DNA of 64,000 nt from Nocardioides sp. B-3. Its GTDB lineage: Bacteria > Actinomycetota > Actinomycetes > Propionibacteriales > Nocardioidaceae. The stretch lies in contig NZ_CP087968.1 in assembly GCF_024703895.1 (NCBI RefSeq), positions 2,232,001 through 2,296,000 of the forward strand. The letters are read 5' to 3'. A program made the position numbers and the translations under genes. The notes beneath the pieces are model-generated. The model worked only from the letters and a program-made list of their open reading frames with translations, did not search any database and was not told the DNA's origin. The first letter of the stretch is position 1. Every line of letters starts with the position of its first letter. Shown here piece after piece: positions 9,217 through 16,831 of this stretch.

Positions 9217-10281
9217 TCATTGTGTCGGAGGCGTGACCGTGATGCGCGCGGGGCTGGGCAGGATGCCCCGGCTCTGGTCGATGGACACGGGTGCGGATAG
9301 CGCGAGGCGCTGGTCCCCGGACCACGTCGCGAGGTCGCGCAGCATCGTCAGCCCGAGGGCCCGACCGGGACAGGCATGCGCGCCCGCTCCGAAGGGGAGC
9401 CGGGCGCCGGGGCGGACGTCGTCGCGGCGCCAGCGCTCCGGGCAGAACTCCTCGAGCCCGACCGGCTGGTCCGGCGACAGAGCGGCGAGTCGGCCGAGCA
9501 GGAGCGGACTCACCGGGACGACGGCGCCGGCGGGGAGGGCCGCGTCGCCCAACGAGACGGCGGCCGTGGTCACCCGCGCGGTGACCCGGGTCGGAGGGGC
9601 CATGCGCAGCGACTCCCACGCGGCGTGGTCCGGATCGACTCCCCGGTCAGGATGGGTGGCCGGGAACACCAGCAGCCACGCACCCCGCCGCGATCGGCAC
9701 TGGATCCCGGCGGCGAGCAGGTTGCCGATGACCGGCGGCGTGTCGTCCGTGTCGCGCGCCGCGAGAAGGTCGGCGAGGGACTCCTCGAGCGCGGCCCGTG
9801 CGCGCCGTTCACCGCGGCGGGCACGGCTCCACGGACGCGGGCTGTGGCGGCTCGAGATGACCGGTGCCAACGCATCGATCCGGGCGAGGACCCGGTCGGC
9901 GATCAGGTCGCGGGCCTTCCCGTCGAGATCGAGGACGGCCGAACACGTCGCACGCGCCACGGGTCTGCGCAGCAGGTCCATGGCCTCGACCTCGCTGCCG
10001 GTGGCCGAGATCGCCGCACTCTGGAGCGCGCGGTGCCACTCGACCCGGAAGACCTCACGTCCTCGCGCCACCTGTGCCGGCGACAGCGGTGCATACACGA
10101 GATGACCGGTGCGGCTCTCGCCCGTGCTCGCCGACATGTCCGTGCCACGGCTCACGGTGCTCGGGAAGTCGAAACCGGCAGCGTCCGTCAGCACCCGCCT
10201 TGCCGTCGCGAGGTCGGTCGCGAGCCATGGTCCGTGCGGGCCGAGGGGCGTCAGGCCCGTGCCGCGGGGCGCGCGAAGCAC
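9217..10281 (-). CDS. Divergent cytochrome P450, candidate peptide-modifying (RiPP) enzyme
   Basis: Heme-thiolate monooxygenase fold. The Cys-ligand loop is 'LPFGAGAHACPGRALGLT', the ExxR motif is 'WESLRMAP', and the meander/PERF-like stretch is 'EFCPERWRRDDVRPG'. The I-helix segment reads 'NLLAAGIQCRSRRGAWLLVF', lacking the usual acid/alcohol pair (AGxET/DT) used for O2 activation. The protein is short: ~354 residues from the GTG at 10281, though recognisable P450-like sequence extends slightly upstream in frame and the true start is unresolved. The 31-residue peptide gene ends 75 bases upstream of this start on the same strand and the kinase follows by 4 bases. Small P450s beside tiny peptide genes are the hallmark of biarylitide/atropopeptide-type RiPP pathways; assignment here is inference. 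Confidence 0.8.
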   Translation of the reverse strand: MLRAPRGTGLTPLGPHGPWLATDLATARRVLTDAAGFDFPSTVSRGTDMSASTGESRTGHLVYAPLSPAQVARGREVFRVEWHRALQSAAISATGSEVEAMDLLRRPVARATCSAVLDLDGKARDLIADRVLARIDALAPVISSRHSPRPWSRARRGERRARAALEESLADLLAARDTDDTPPVIGNLLAAGIQCRSRRGAWLLVFPATHPDRGVDPDHAAWESLRMAPPTRVTARVTTAAVSLGDAALPAGAVVPVSPLLLGRLAALSPDQPVGLEEFCPERWRRDDVRPGARLPFGAGAHACPGRALGLTMLRDLATWSGDQRLALSAPVSIDQSRGILPSPARITVTPPTQ

Positions 10282-10355
10282 AGCGCCGAGGCGACCGGTG
10301 GTCGCCTCGGCGCTGTCGATGCGGACGGGACACTGCCCGCCGCGGTGGCTATCGG

Positions 10356-10451
10356 TCAGCGACCGGGGCCGCTCGGACGCCACGAGTAGATCGAATGGAT
10401 CTGGTCGGAGACGCGCCCGGCCCGGCGGGCGTTCTTGAACTTGGCGATCAT
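10356..10451 (-). CDS. 31-residue peptide, candidate P450-RiPP precursor
   Basis: ATG at 10451 follows a strong GAGGGAG ribosome site 4-5 bases upstream. The 31-codon frame ends in TGA at 10356-10358. The N-terminal half is basic and helix-like (MIAKFKNARRAGRVSDQ). The C-terminal part contains His19, Tyr22 and Trp24 in 'IHSIYSW' and then a Pro/Gly/Arg tail. The clustered aromatic and His residues near the C-terminus, and the position just upstream of a divergent P450, match known P450-cross-linked peptide precursors (biarylitides, tryptorubin-like atropopeptides). I cannot exclude a frame error in the last residues, given the error rate in this sequence. It could also be a regulatory upstream peptide. 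Confidence 0.6.
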   Translation of the reverse strand: MIAKFKNARRAGRVSDQIHSIYSWRPSGPGR

Positions 10452-10541
10452 GGAGCTCCCTCTCTCGGTGTGCGATGTCCGGGGGGTGACACCGCATCGA
10501 ACCGAGATCTCTCCCGGCTCTGCCCCAAGGGTAAGCGACAG

Positions 10542-10994
10542 TCAGGGTGTTGGGGGCGTGCTTCCCGAAGCTGTCTCGTCGATGAGATCCCTCAGTTGCT
10601 GGGTGCGAAGCGGCTTGTGCAGCACGGAGGACACTCCGAGCTCCCGGAGCACGCCCCGGCGCTCGCCGGCCCGGGCAGTGATCACGACGACGCGCAGGCC
10701 GGCCGCCTGCTCCGGGTGCCCGTTGAGCCAGCGGACCACGTCCTCGCCGCCCATCCGTGGCATCGAGAGGTCGAGGAGCATGACGTCGTACGCCGCCTTC
10801 TGGATCGCCTCCACGGCCTCGACCCCGTCGGCGGCCTCGTCGGCGAGATGCCCCAGACGCACGACCATGCGTGCCATCAGGTCGCGGATGTCCTCGGTGT
10901 CGTCGACGACGAGGAAGCGCAGGGGGTTCGCCCGGGTGGTCACGATCATCGAGGCTATCGGCGGAGGCCGGTGAGTTGTGGGAGGGACCGTCAA
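10542..10994 (-). CDS. Single-domain response regulator (receiver only)
   Basis: CheY-like receiver of about 135-150 residues with no output domain. It has the acidic pocket 'FLVVDDTEDIRDLMARM', phospho-accepting Asp in 'YDVMLLDLSMPRMGGEDV', the conserved Thr in 'VVVITARAGERRG' and Lys in 'SVLHKPLRTQQL'. Start: a TTG at 10994 has an AGAGG site just upstream; an ATG at 10949 is an alternative without a clear ribosome site. It heads the minus-strand block that continues with the small peptide, P450 and histidine kinase, so phosphotransfer from that kinase is plausible. Having no DNA-binding domain, it would act by protein contact. Confidence 0.9.
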   Translation of the reverse strand: MTVPPTTHRPPPIASMIVTTRANPLRFLVVDDTEDIRDLMARMVVRLGHLADEAADGVEAVEAIQKAAYDVMLLDLSMPRMGGEDVVRWLNGHPEQAAGLRVVVITARAGERRGVLRELGVSSVLHKPLRTQQLRDLIDETASGSTPPTP

Positions 10995-11081
10995 CGACCT
11001 CTGTTTTGGGCGGCTCCGAGGCGTGGCCCTATGCTGTACGACGCCTCAGGGACCCGGTGACAACCAGGCCTCGACAGGCAG

Positions 11082-11154
11082 GCCCCCATCGTCTAGCGGC
11101 CTAGGACGTCGCCCTTTCACGGCGGTAGCACGGGTTCGAATCCCGTTGGGGGTG
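11082..11154 (+). tRNA. tRNA-Glu (TTC)
   Basis: 73-nt cloverleaf: acceptor GCCCCCA/TGGGGGT, anticodon loop CTTTCAC (TTC, Glu), T-arm ACGGG-TTCGAAT-CCCGT, discriminator G. It is followed after 94 bases by tRNA-Asp. Confidence 0.95.
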
Positions 11155-11248
11155 CTGCTCATCGCAGTGCCACCCCTCGATTGTGAGGGGCGGCCGAGGA
11201 TGGGTTAGAGTTCCACCGCTTCACCTCGTGTGAGGCGGATCTACACTT

Positions 11249-11322
11249 GGCCCTGTAGCGCAGTTGGTTAGCGCGCCGCCCTGTCACGGCGGAGGTCGCG
11301 AGTTCGAGTCTCGTCAGGGTCG
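11249..11322 (+). tRNA. tRNA-Asp (GTC)
   Basis: 74-nt cloverleaf: acceptor GGCCCTG/CAGGGTC, anticodon stem CCGCC/GGCGG with loop CTGTCAC (GTC, Asp), T-arm GCGAG-TTCGAGT-CTCGT, discriminator G. Confidence 0.95.
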
Positions 11323-11330
11323 CCATCAGA

Positions 11331-11360
11331 AACGCCCCGGGATCACTGATCCGGGGCGTT
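11331..11360 (+). terminator. Hairpin downstream of tRNA-Asp
   Basis: Arms AACGCCCCGG (11331-11340) and CCGGGGCGTT (11351-11360) pair perfectly, followed by CCTGGCATTTCT. It lies 8 bases past the tRNA and before the metallopeptidase start. Confidence 0.65.
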
Positions 11361-11393
11361 CCTGGCATTTCTGTCTGCTCCTACTCTGGCGAC

Positions 11394-11747
11394 ATGCCAC
11401 TCGAGATCGACCACGATGCCTTCGACCAACTGGTCGAGGAGGCGCTGGACGCGTTGCCGGCCGAGATCGCGGCGCGCGTGCACAACGTCGTGGTCCTCGT
11501 CGAGGAGGAGCCGCCGCCGGAGGATCCCGACCTGCTGGGCATCTACGACGGGGTGGCGCTGACCGAGCGGGCCGCCAACCACGCGGGTGACCTGCCCGAC
11601 CGGATCCTGCTGTTTCGCGCCAACCTGCTCGAGCTGTGCGAGACCCCGGAGGAGCTGGCTGACGAGGTGCGGATCACCGTGGTGCACGAGATCGCGCACC
11701 ACTTCGGCATCGACGACGCGCGGCTCGGCGAGCTCGGCTACGCCTGA
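11394..11747 (+). CDS. Zincin-like metallopeptidase family protein
   Basis: Small (117 residues) intact protein of the actinobacterial metallopeptidase family related to minimal zincins. The N-terminus 'MPLEIDHDAFDQLVEEALD' and middle 'NVVVLVEEEPPPED' are typical. The zinc site is 'VVHEIAHHFGIDDARL', an HExxH with a downstream Asp as likely third ligand. It follows the tRNA pair and is convergent with crcB. No signal peptide, so it is cytoplasmic. Substrate unknown. Confidence 0.85.
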   Translation: MPLEIDHDAFDQLVEEALDALPAEIAARVHNVVVLVEEEPPPEDPDLLGIYDGVALTERAANHAGDLPDRILLFRANLLELCETPEELADEVRITVVHEIAHHFGIDDARLGELGYA

Positions 11748-11749
11748 CC

Positions 11750-12083
11750 TCAGAGACGGGTGCCGAGCGCGAAGCCCGGGGCGCAGGCCACCAGTGCGAG
11801 GGCGACCGTCGTAGCGGCGTACACGGCTCCCGACCGAGGACCTCGTTCGACGGACTGGACGGCGAAGGACGAGAAGGAGGTCAGGCCGCCGCAGAACCCC
11901 GTCGCGAGCAGAGCCCACGCCCGGCCCCCGAGAGCGAGGGCGGCGAAGCATCCGATGAGCAGGGACCCGAGCCCGTTGACCGCCATCGTCCCCGCAGGCC
12001 AGCGCCCGTCCGGGGTGTGCGCCAACGCGTGGCGCAGCGGGGCGCCCGCGGCCGCCCCCAAGGCCACCGGGGAGCGCGGTCAT
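11750..12083 (-). CDS. crcB: Fluoride exporter CrcB/Fluc, subunit 1
   Basis: Small four-helix membrane protein (~110 residues) exporting fluoride. Family motifs: 'GAPLRHALAH', 'GTMAVNGLGSLLIGCFAAL' (the GTxxVN asparagine) and 'GFCGGLTSFSSFA' (GxxGGxTTFSTF). The ATG at 12083 overlaps the stop of the other crcB gene (ATGA). One frame change just after the start, where an extra C in CTCCCCGGTGG shifts the reading. Actinobacteria often carry two adjacent crcB genes whose products pair as an antiparallel heterodimer. Confidence 0.9.
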
Positions 12084-12476
12084 GTCAGCGCGTCCTCGGG
12101 CTCGGGACGGTGGGCGAGCCAGCGTCCGACGCTCGCCGCGGCCAGTGCCGCCGCGAGCGTGCACACGATGTAGGTCCCGGCCGGAGCCGGTTTGTCCGTC
12201 CTCGACCGGGCCGCGCGCCCGGTCGGCGTACGTCGAGACCGTCGTGAACCCGCCCAGCAACCCCGGCCCCAGCATCAGCGTCAGTCGGTGGTCATGCCCC
12301 ACGGCGAGGGGGAGCAGCCCGAGGGCGAGGCAGCCGGCGACGTTGATGGCGAACGTCGTCCACGGGAACCCGGAGCCGTCCGGGGTGAGCTGCCCGAGGC
12401 CCCAGCGCAGGACGGCCCCCACGGCCCCGCCGACGGCGACCACGGCAAGGTCGCCGGCCCGGAGGGGCTGCGTCAC
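12080..12476 (-). CDS. crcB: Fluoride exporter CrcB/Fluc, subunit 2
   Basis: Second Fluc subunit: 'VGGAVGAVLRWGLGQL', 'WTTFAINVAGCLALGLLPLA' and 'PGLLGGFTTVSTYA' match the family. A frame change near 12,195-12,235 separates the third helix from the last ('TLAAALAAASVGRWLAHRPE'). GTG at 12476 overlaps the TGA of the ATP-binding regulator upstream, and its own stop overlaps the next ATG, so the three genes are tightly coupled. No fluoride riboswitch was recognised upstream. Confidence 0.88.
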
Positions 12477-13406
12477 GAAACCTGCTGGGTGCCGAGGGAT
12501 CGGGCCGAGTCGGACTGCCGGAAGCAGATCGGCGCCTCGCCGTCGATCTGGCGGATGTACTCGGTGAGGTACCAGACGTGGAAGGCGCGCTGCTCCGGCG
12601 TGCGCTGGATCGAGAGCAGCCGCTCCGCCTTGCAGAACGCATCGGCCGGGTCGAACATCTCGAGCATGGTCGTCAGGATGGGCGCCGCCTCCGGCTCCAC
12701 GGTGACGTTGAGGTCGATCGTGGCAGCGCCGGCACGACGTGCCCGTTTGACCGCGAAGTGCACGTCGCGCGGAAGCTGGCGGTCGTAGCTGGAGAACATC
12801 GCCGACAGGTTGGCGGCCAGCGGATAGGCATCCCGGTGGGCGACGGCCAGCAGCCGGAGCTCGCGGCGCAGGTCGGCGTACTGACGGCCCGGGGGCCGTG
12901 GCCGGGGGCACGTCCAACCCCGGGAGGCGTACGGCGACGGCCCGGTCGCTGCGGGCCTCGACATCGGGCTCGGCGTGGCTGTCGAAGACGGGTGCGGCAG
13001 CCTCGTGGTCACCGACGCCGGAGGCGGGCTCGAACCACACGACCTTGCCGTCGGGCTCCATCGACGCACCCCGGGCGACGGCGGACATCGCGACCATCGA
13101 CAGGCCACGACCGAAGGTGGCCGGGAAGTCGTCGGCGTCGACCGCGCTGGCGGCGGGCACCGGCGCCGCCGGCGAACCGTCCAGCACCTCGATGCGGGGA
13201 TGGGTCGCGGTGCCGCGCACGCGCACGGAGATCGGTGCCATGCCGTGCAGGATCGCGTTGGCCACCAGCTCCGCGGTGCCGAGCTCGGCACACTCGACCG
13301 GGTCGTCACGGCCGAGCTCGCGGCAAATGCGCGCGACCCATCGCCTCGCGTCGGCGGCCGCACGCGGGGTTTGCGACAGTGACAACGGATCGTGGCTCAG
13401 TGACAA
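12473..13406 (-). CDS. ATP-binding protein with RsbW/SpoIIAB-like HATPase domain
   Basis: The N-terminal ~130 residues form a serine-kinase-type GHKL ATPase: 'TAELVANAILHGMAPISV' is the N box, 'IEVLDGSPAAP' a G1-like loop and 'TFGRGLSMVAMSAV' a G2-like loop, as in anti-sigma factor kinases. The C-terminal half ('LRRELRLLAVAHRDAYPLAA ... FHVWYLTEYIRQIDGEAPI') is helical and of unknown function. TTG at 13406 is the likely start. One frame change near 12,895. It is the first gene of a unit with the two crcB genes. Role probably in partner-switching regulation; this is family-level inference. Confidence 0.72.
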
Positions 13407-13647
13407 GGTGATCTTTCGGGTGGACCTGATGTGGACAGTCCAGCGGGTTCCGGCTACCCACGTGGGACAAAGTCAAACGTGTCGCCAACTTTTTTCTTTT
13501 CCACCGCCCACAGTGTGACCAACCAGACCTGTGCCCGAGTTCGCGTCCACCGCCCCGGAAGCGGGAGACTGGACGCGACGGCCCCGGTCAGCCGCACGGA
13601 GGCCCTGCAGCACCACTTCGCGTCGGAGCGGCTTCGAGAGGATTGAC

Positions 13648-15122
13648 ATGTCGAGCGTCCAGGCACCCACTCGCCACAAGGTGGTCGTGATCGGTTCCGG
13701 CTTCGGTGGCCTCTTCGGCACCAAGGCGCTGCGTCGTGCGCCCGTCGAGGTGACGATGCTCGCGAAGACGACGCACCACCTCTTCCAGCCGCTGCTCTAC
13801 CGGGTCGCGACCGGCATCCTCAGCGAGGGCGAGATCGCGCCGCCCACCCGTGAGGTCCTCAGCGGCCGGGACAACGCGCGTGCTGCTCGGTGAGGTCACC
13901 GACGTCGACCTCGCGGCACGCACGGTGACCAGCCACGTGCTGGGCCGCGAGACGGTGACGCCCTACGACTCGCTGATCGTCGCGGCCGGTGCCACCCAGT
14001 CCTACTTCGGCAACGACCACTTCGCCGAGCACGCCCCCGGCATGAAGAGCATCGACGACGCCCCTGGAGCTCCGGGGCCGCATCTTCGGCGCCTTCGAGA
14101 TGGCCGAGCTCGGCGCCAACCGTGGCGACAACGTCGATCACCTGCTGACGTTCGTGGTCGTCGGTGCCGGACCGACGGGTGTGGAGATGGCCGGCCAGAT
14201 CGCCGAGCTCGCCCACCGCACGCTGAAGCGCGACTTCCGCGCCATCAACACCCGCACCGCCCGGGTGATCCTGCTCGACGCGGCGCCGCAGGTGCTGCCG
14301 CCCTTCGGCCAGAAGCTCGGAACGAAGGCCAAGGGTGAGCTCGAGAAGCTCGGTGTCGAGGTCATCCTCGGCGCGATGGTGACCGAGGTCGACGAGCGCG
14401 GCATCGAGATGAAGTTCAAGGACGGGCGCGTCGAGCGCATCAACACGGTCACCAAGATCTGGGCCGCCGGTGTCCGGGCCAGCTCGCTCGGCAAGACCCT
14501 CGCCGAGCAGACGGGCGCCCCGCTCGACCGGGCCGGCCGGATCGGCGTCAACCCCGACCTCACGCTCCCGGGTCATCCCGAGGTCTTCGTCGTCGGCGAC
14601 ATGATCGCCCTCGACAACCTCCCGGGTGTCGCGCAGGTCGCGATCCGGGGGCGCCAAGTATGCCGCCAAGGAGATCCGCGGCAGGCTCGACGACAAGGCG
14701 CCCCGGGAGCCGTTCAAGTACTTCGACAAGGGCTCGATGGCCATCATCAGCCGCTTCAACGCGGTGGCGATGGTCGGCAAGCTCCGGCTCACGGGCCTGA
14801 TCGCCCGGCTCATGTGGCTGGCCGTGCACCTCGTCTACATCACCGGCTTCAAGAACCGCGTCACCGCGGTCTTGCACTGGTTCATCTCGTTCCCGGGCCG
14901 TGGCCGCTCCGAGCGCACCACGACCGAGCAGCAGATCTTCGCGCGGGCTGCGCTGGCGCGACTGCGTCGGGGGCCACAGACCTCGTGTCGGCGCCCGGTG
15001 CCTACGACGCTGCGCGCGAGGTGATGGAGACGAGTCGCCGCCGGGAGCTCGAGCTGCTGGCCGCCGAGGAGGCTCGCCTCACCGACAGCGGTGCGCGCGG
15101 GGTCCCGTCCGAGCAGCGCTGA
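13648..15122 (+). CDS. ndh: Type II NADH dehydrogenase (NDH-2)
   Basis: Single-subunit, non-proton-pumping NADH:quinone oxidoreductase on the inner face of the membrane. N-terminal FAD motif 'VVVIGSGFGGLFGTKALR', then 'HHLFQPLLYRVATGILSEGEI', NADH-binding Rossmann motif 'FVVVGAGPTGVEMAGQIAEL', second FAD motif 'HPEVFVVGDMIALDNLPGVA' and the C-terminal membrane-associating region 'LAVHLVYITGFKNRVTAVLH'. About 490 residues. Frame changes near 13,870, 14,065, 14,650 and 14,960. ATG at 13648; the stop at 15122 runs slightly into the convergent thioesterase gene. Confidence 0.9.
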
Positions 15123-15774
15123 GCGCTACTCGAACTTCGTCGGCGCGGCCCTGGTCGCGGCGCGCCCACCCGGGCAGGATGAAGACCCCTTCAGCCTCGA
15201 CGCAGACGCCTTCGTCGTCGGCGATGTGCCCGACGGCGTAGGTCTTGATGCCGTCGACCCGATCGACGTGCGCCTCACCGCGCAGGGCACCCAGCGGCGT
15301 CGCGCGCCGGTAGCGCACCGTCAGCGTCCCCGTCATGCCCGGCTTGCCGGCCGCCGCGGCCGCCTCGCCGAGCAGCTGGTCGAGGATCAGGGCGGAGACG
15401 CCTCCGTGGACGAGACCGGGCGGTCCTTCGTACGCCGCCGACAGCTCGAACTCCGCCGACACCCCGTCCTCGTCGCTGACGACGGTCAGTGGCGGCGCGA
15501 TGGGGTTGCGGACACCGACCACCGCGTTGCCCCACGCGCGGGTCACGCCGCTGCGGGAGTAGCGAACGCCGTACGGCTCGGCGTCGACGTCCTTGCCCAG
15601 CAGGGTGAGTGCGGCCTCGAGGTGCTCATGGGCCGTGGCCGCGTCCTCGGGGGAAGCACGTGAGCGGATGCTGAGGTCGGCCAGTCGTCGGGTCGCGTCG
15701 GCGATCGGTGCGTAGGTCGCCCGCTCGCCCTCGATCTCCTCGGGCGTCGCGTCGTCCACCCGGTAGCTACTCAT
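15079..15774 (-). CDS. Hotdog-fold thioesterase (PaaI/acyl-CoA thioesterase-like)
   Basis: About 215-230 residues. The C-terminal half is a hotdog domain: 'LSAAYEGPPGLVHGGVSALI' carries the typical H-G-G, then 'LDQLLGEAAAAAGKPGMTGT', 'LTVRYRRATPLGALRGEAHV' and 'CVEAEGVFILPGWARR'. The N-terminal half is actinobacteria-specific. It would hydrolyse acyl-CoA thioesters in the cytoplasm; substrate unknown. The sequence after 'ILPGWARRDQGRADEVR' overlaps ndh on the other strand; a frame error there may have extended the gene, with a natural end near 15,125. Confidence 0.8.
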   Translation of the reverse strand: MSSYRVDDATPEEIEGERATYAPIADATRRLADLSIRSRASPEDAATAHEHLEAALTLLGKDVDAEPYGVRYSRSGVTRAWGNAVVGVRNPIAPPLTVVSDEDGVSAEFELSAAYEGPPGLVHGGVSALILDQLLGEAAAAAGKPGMTGTLTVRYRRATPLGALRGEAHVDRVDGIKTYAVGHIADDEGVCVEAEGVFILPGWARRDQGRADEVRVALSAARTGPRAHRCR

Positions 15775-15833
15775 GCCGGCAGCCTACGGACACCTCGCCG
15801 GCACGGTGATGGCGCTCGATAGGCTGCGCTCGA

Positions 15834-15907
15834 GGGCCCTTAGCTCAGTTGGTAGAGCGTCGGACTTTTAATCCGCTGGTCGTCGGTTCCGAGCCCGACA
15901 GGGCCTA
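15834..15907 (+). tRNA. tRNA-Lys (TTT), with an 8-nt T-loop
   Basis: Acceptor GGGCCCT/AGGGCCT, D-arm GCTC...GAGC, anticodon loop CTTTTAA (TTT, Lys). The T-stem GTCGG/CCGAC encloses TTCCGAGC, 8 bases instead of 7; removal of one C restores the universal TTCGAGC. The extra base matches the error pattern seen in the coding genes. Discriminator A; CCA is not encoded. Confidence 0.9.
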
Positions 15908-16214
15908 CCTGAACGCACGAACTCCCCGGCCGCGTGCCTGCGGAGGTCACGTGGGCGTAGCCCGCACGGAACCCAGAGTTCACCTCAGTGCCTCGATTGG
16001 GTGCGCTCTGGAGGTTTCCATTGGGGCCGAAGTTGATAGTGTGTGTCATGCAACAGGTGCAAGTTCCAAATGGTAGACGCCAGCGGAGTTTGTGATCCAA
16101 CGGCGTTTCTTCTTCGGGCCCTGCCAGTCCGCGAGTCGGAGCGACGTGTCACCGCACTTGATGCGGGATCGTTGAAGTGACGATCTTTCGCCCGATAACA
16201 GGAGTAACAGAGCA
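15908..16214 (+). other. Gene-free leader region before the cold-shock gene
   Basis: About 300 bases with no credible gene. A possible -10 element TAGTGT at 16037-16042 would leave a leader of roughly 165 bases, a length typical of cold-shock mRNAs whose structured 5' UTR controls translation. The leader ends in CAGGAGTAAC, a good ribosome site for the ATG at 16215. The promoter call is weak. Confidence 0.35.
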
Positions 16215-16418
16215 ATGGCTCAAGGCACCGTGAAGTGGTTCAACGCCGAGAAGGGTTTCGGCTTCATTGCGCAGGAGGACGGCGGCGACGACGTGTTCGT
16301 GCACTACAGCGCCATCCAGTCCAACGGCTACAAGTCGCTGGATGAGAACCAGAAGGTCGAGTTCGACGTCACCCGGGGTCCCAAGGGCCCCCGGGCGGAG
16401 AACGTTCGCGCCGTCTGA
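16215..16418 (+). CDS. cspA: Cold-shock protein, CspA family
   Basis: 67-residue single-stranded nucleic-acid-binding OB-fold protein, intact. RNP1 'KGFGFIAQ' and RNP2 'DVFVHYSAI' are both present, and the start '[18 protein letters not shown]' is the canonical CspA N-terminus. Acts as RNA chaperone in the cytoplasm. It is preceded by an AGGAGTAAC ribosome site and followed by a strong hairpin, so it is monocistronic. Confidence 0.97.
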   Translation: MAQGTVKWFNAEKGFGFIAQEDGGDDVFVHYSAIQSNGYKSLDENQKVEFDVTRGPKGPRAENVRAV

Positions 16419-16481
16419 TCAGACTCTGTCTGATTGACCGTGCGAAGCCGGACAGCACCTGTCCCGGACTTCAAACACAGT

Positions 16482-16509
16482 GAGGCCCCACCCATCTGGG
16501 TGGGGCCTC
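16482..16509 (+). terminator. Terminator hairpin after cspA
   Basis: Perfect 13-bp arms GAGGCCCCACCCA (16482-16494) and TGGGTGGGGCCTC (16497-16509), 64 bases past the cspA stop. No strong T-run follows, as is common for high-GC actinobacterial terminators. Confidence 0.75.
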
Positions 16510-16624
16510 GCTGCCGTTCGGATCATCTTCGGCCTAGTCAGGCAAAATCTGGGTTCTAATTGGTTTCAGGGCCGTGCGATTGGGCATGGTGTCTCTTCAA
16601 CGTCTGCTGATCGGAGGTGCTGCT

Positions 16625-16817
16625 GTGCACGATCAGTTCGACGTGACCCTCGAGGACGATGACCTCCTCAGCGAGGTCGAGCTCACCACCACCTTGATCA
16701 TCGCGGCCAGCGAGTCCGACGAGCACCTCACCCGGGGAAGAGATCGATCGCCTTCTCGGTGTGACCCCCGTGCCACCCTCCTCCGAGGTCCCGCTGCCGC
16801 GTCCGCGCGAGAGTTGA
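16625..16817 (+). CDS. Small acidic hypothetical protein (~63 residues)
   Basis: GTG at 16625 opens a short acidic protein 'VHDQFDVTLEDDDLLSEVEL ... TTTLIIAASESDEHLTR'. An extra G near 16,737 shifts the frame; correcting it gives 'EEIDRLLGVTPVPPSSEVP' and a stop at 16815-16817. The LTREEIDRLLGV segment is helix-like. The length and codon pattern look genuine. No known domain is recognised. It sits alone between cspA and a convergent membrane protein. Confidence 0.5.
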
Positions 16818-16831
16818 CCCCGCTCGCCTGC

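Noticed and set aside
10281..10497. Upstream extension of the P450 gene to 10,497
   Set aside because: The extra residues have no P450 character and run over the small peptide gene, which has its own strong ribosome site.
12477..13647. Fluoride riboswitch controlling crcB
   Set aside because: crcB genes are translationally coupled to the upstream ATP-binding protein gene, and no crcB-motif RNA was recognised before that gene.
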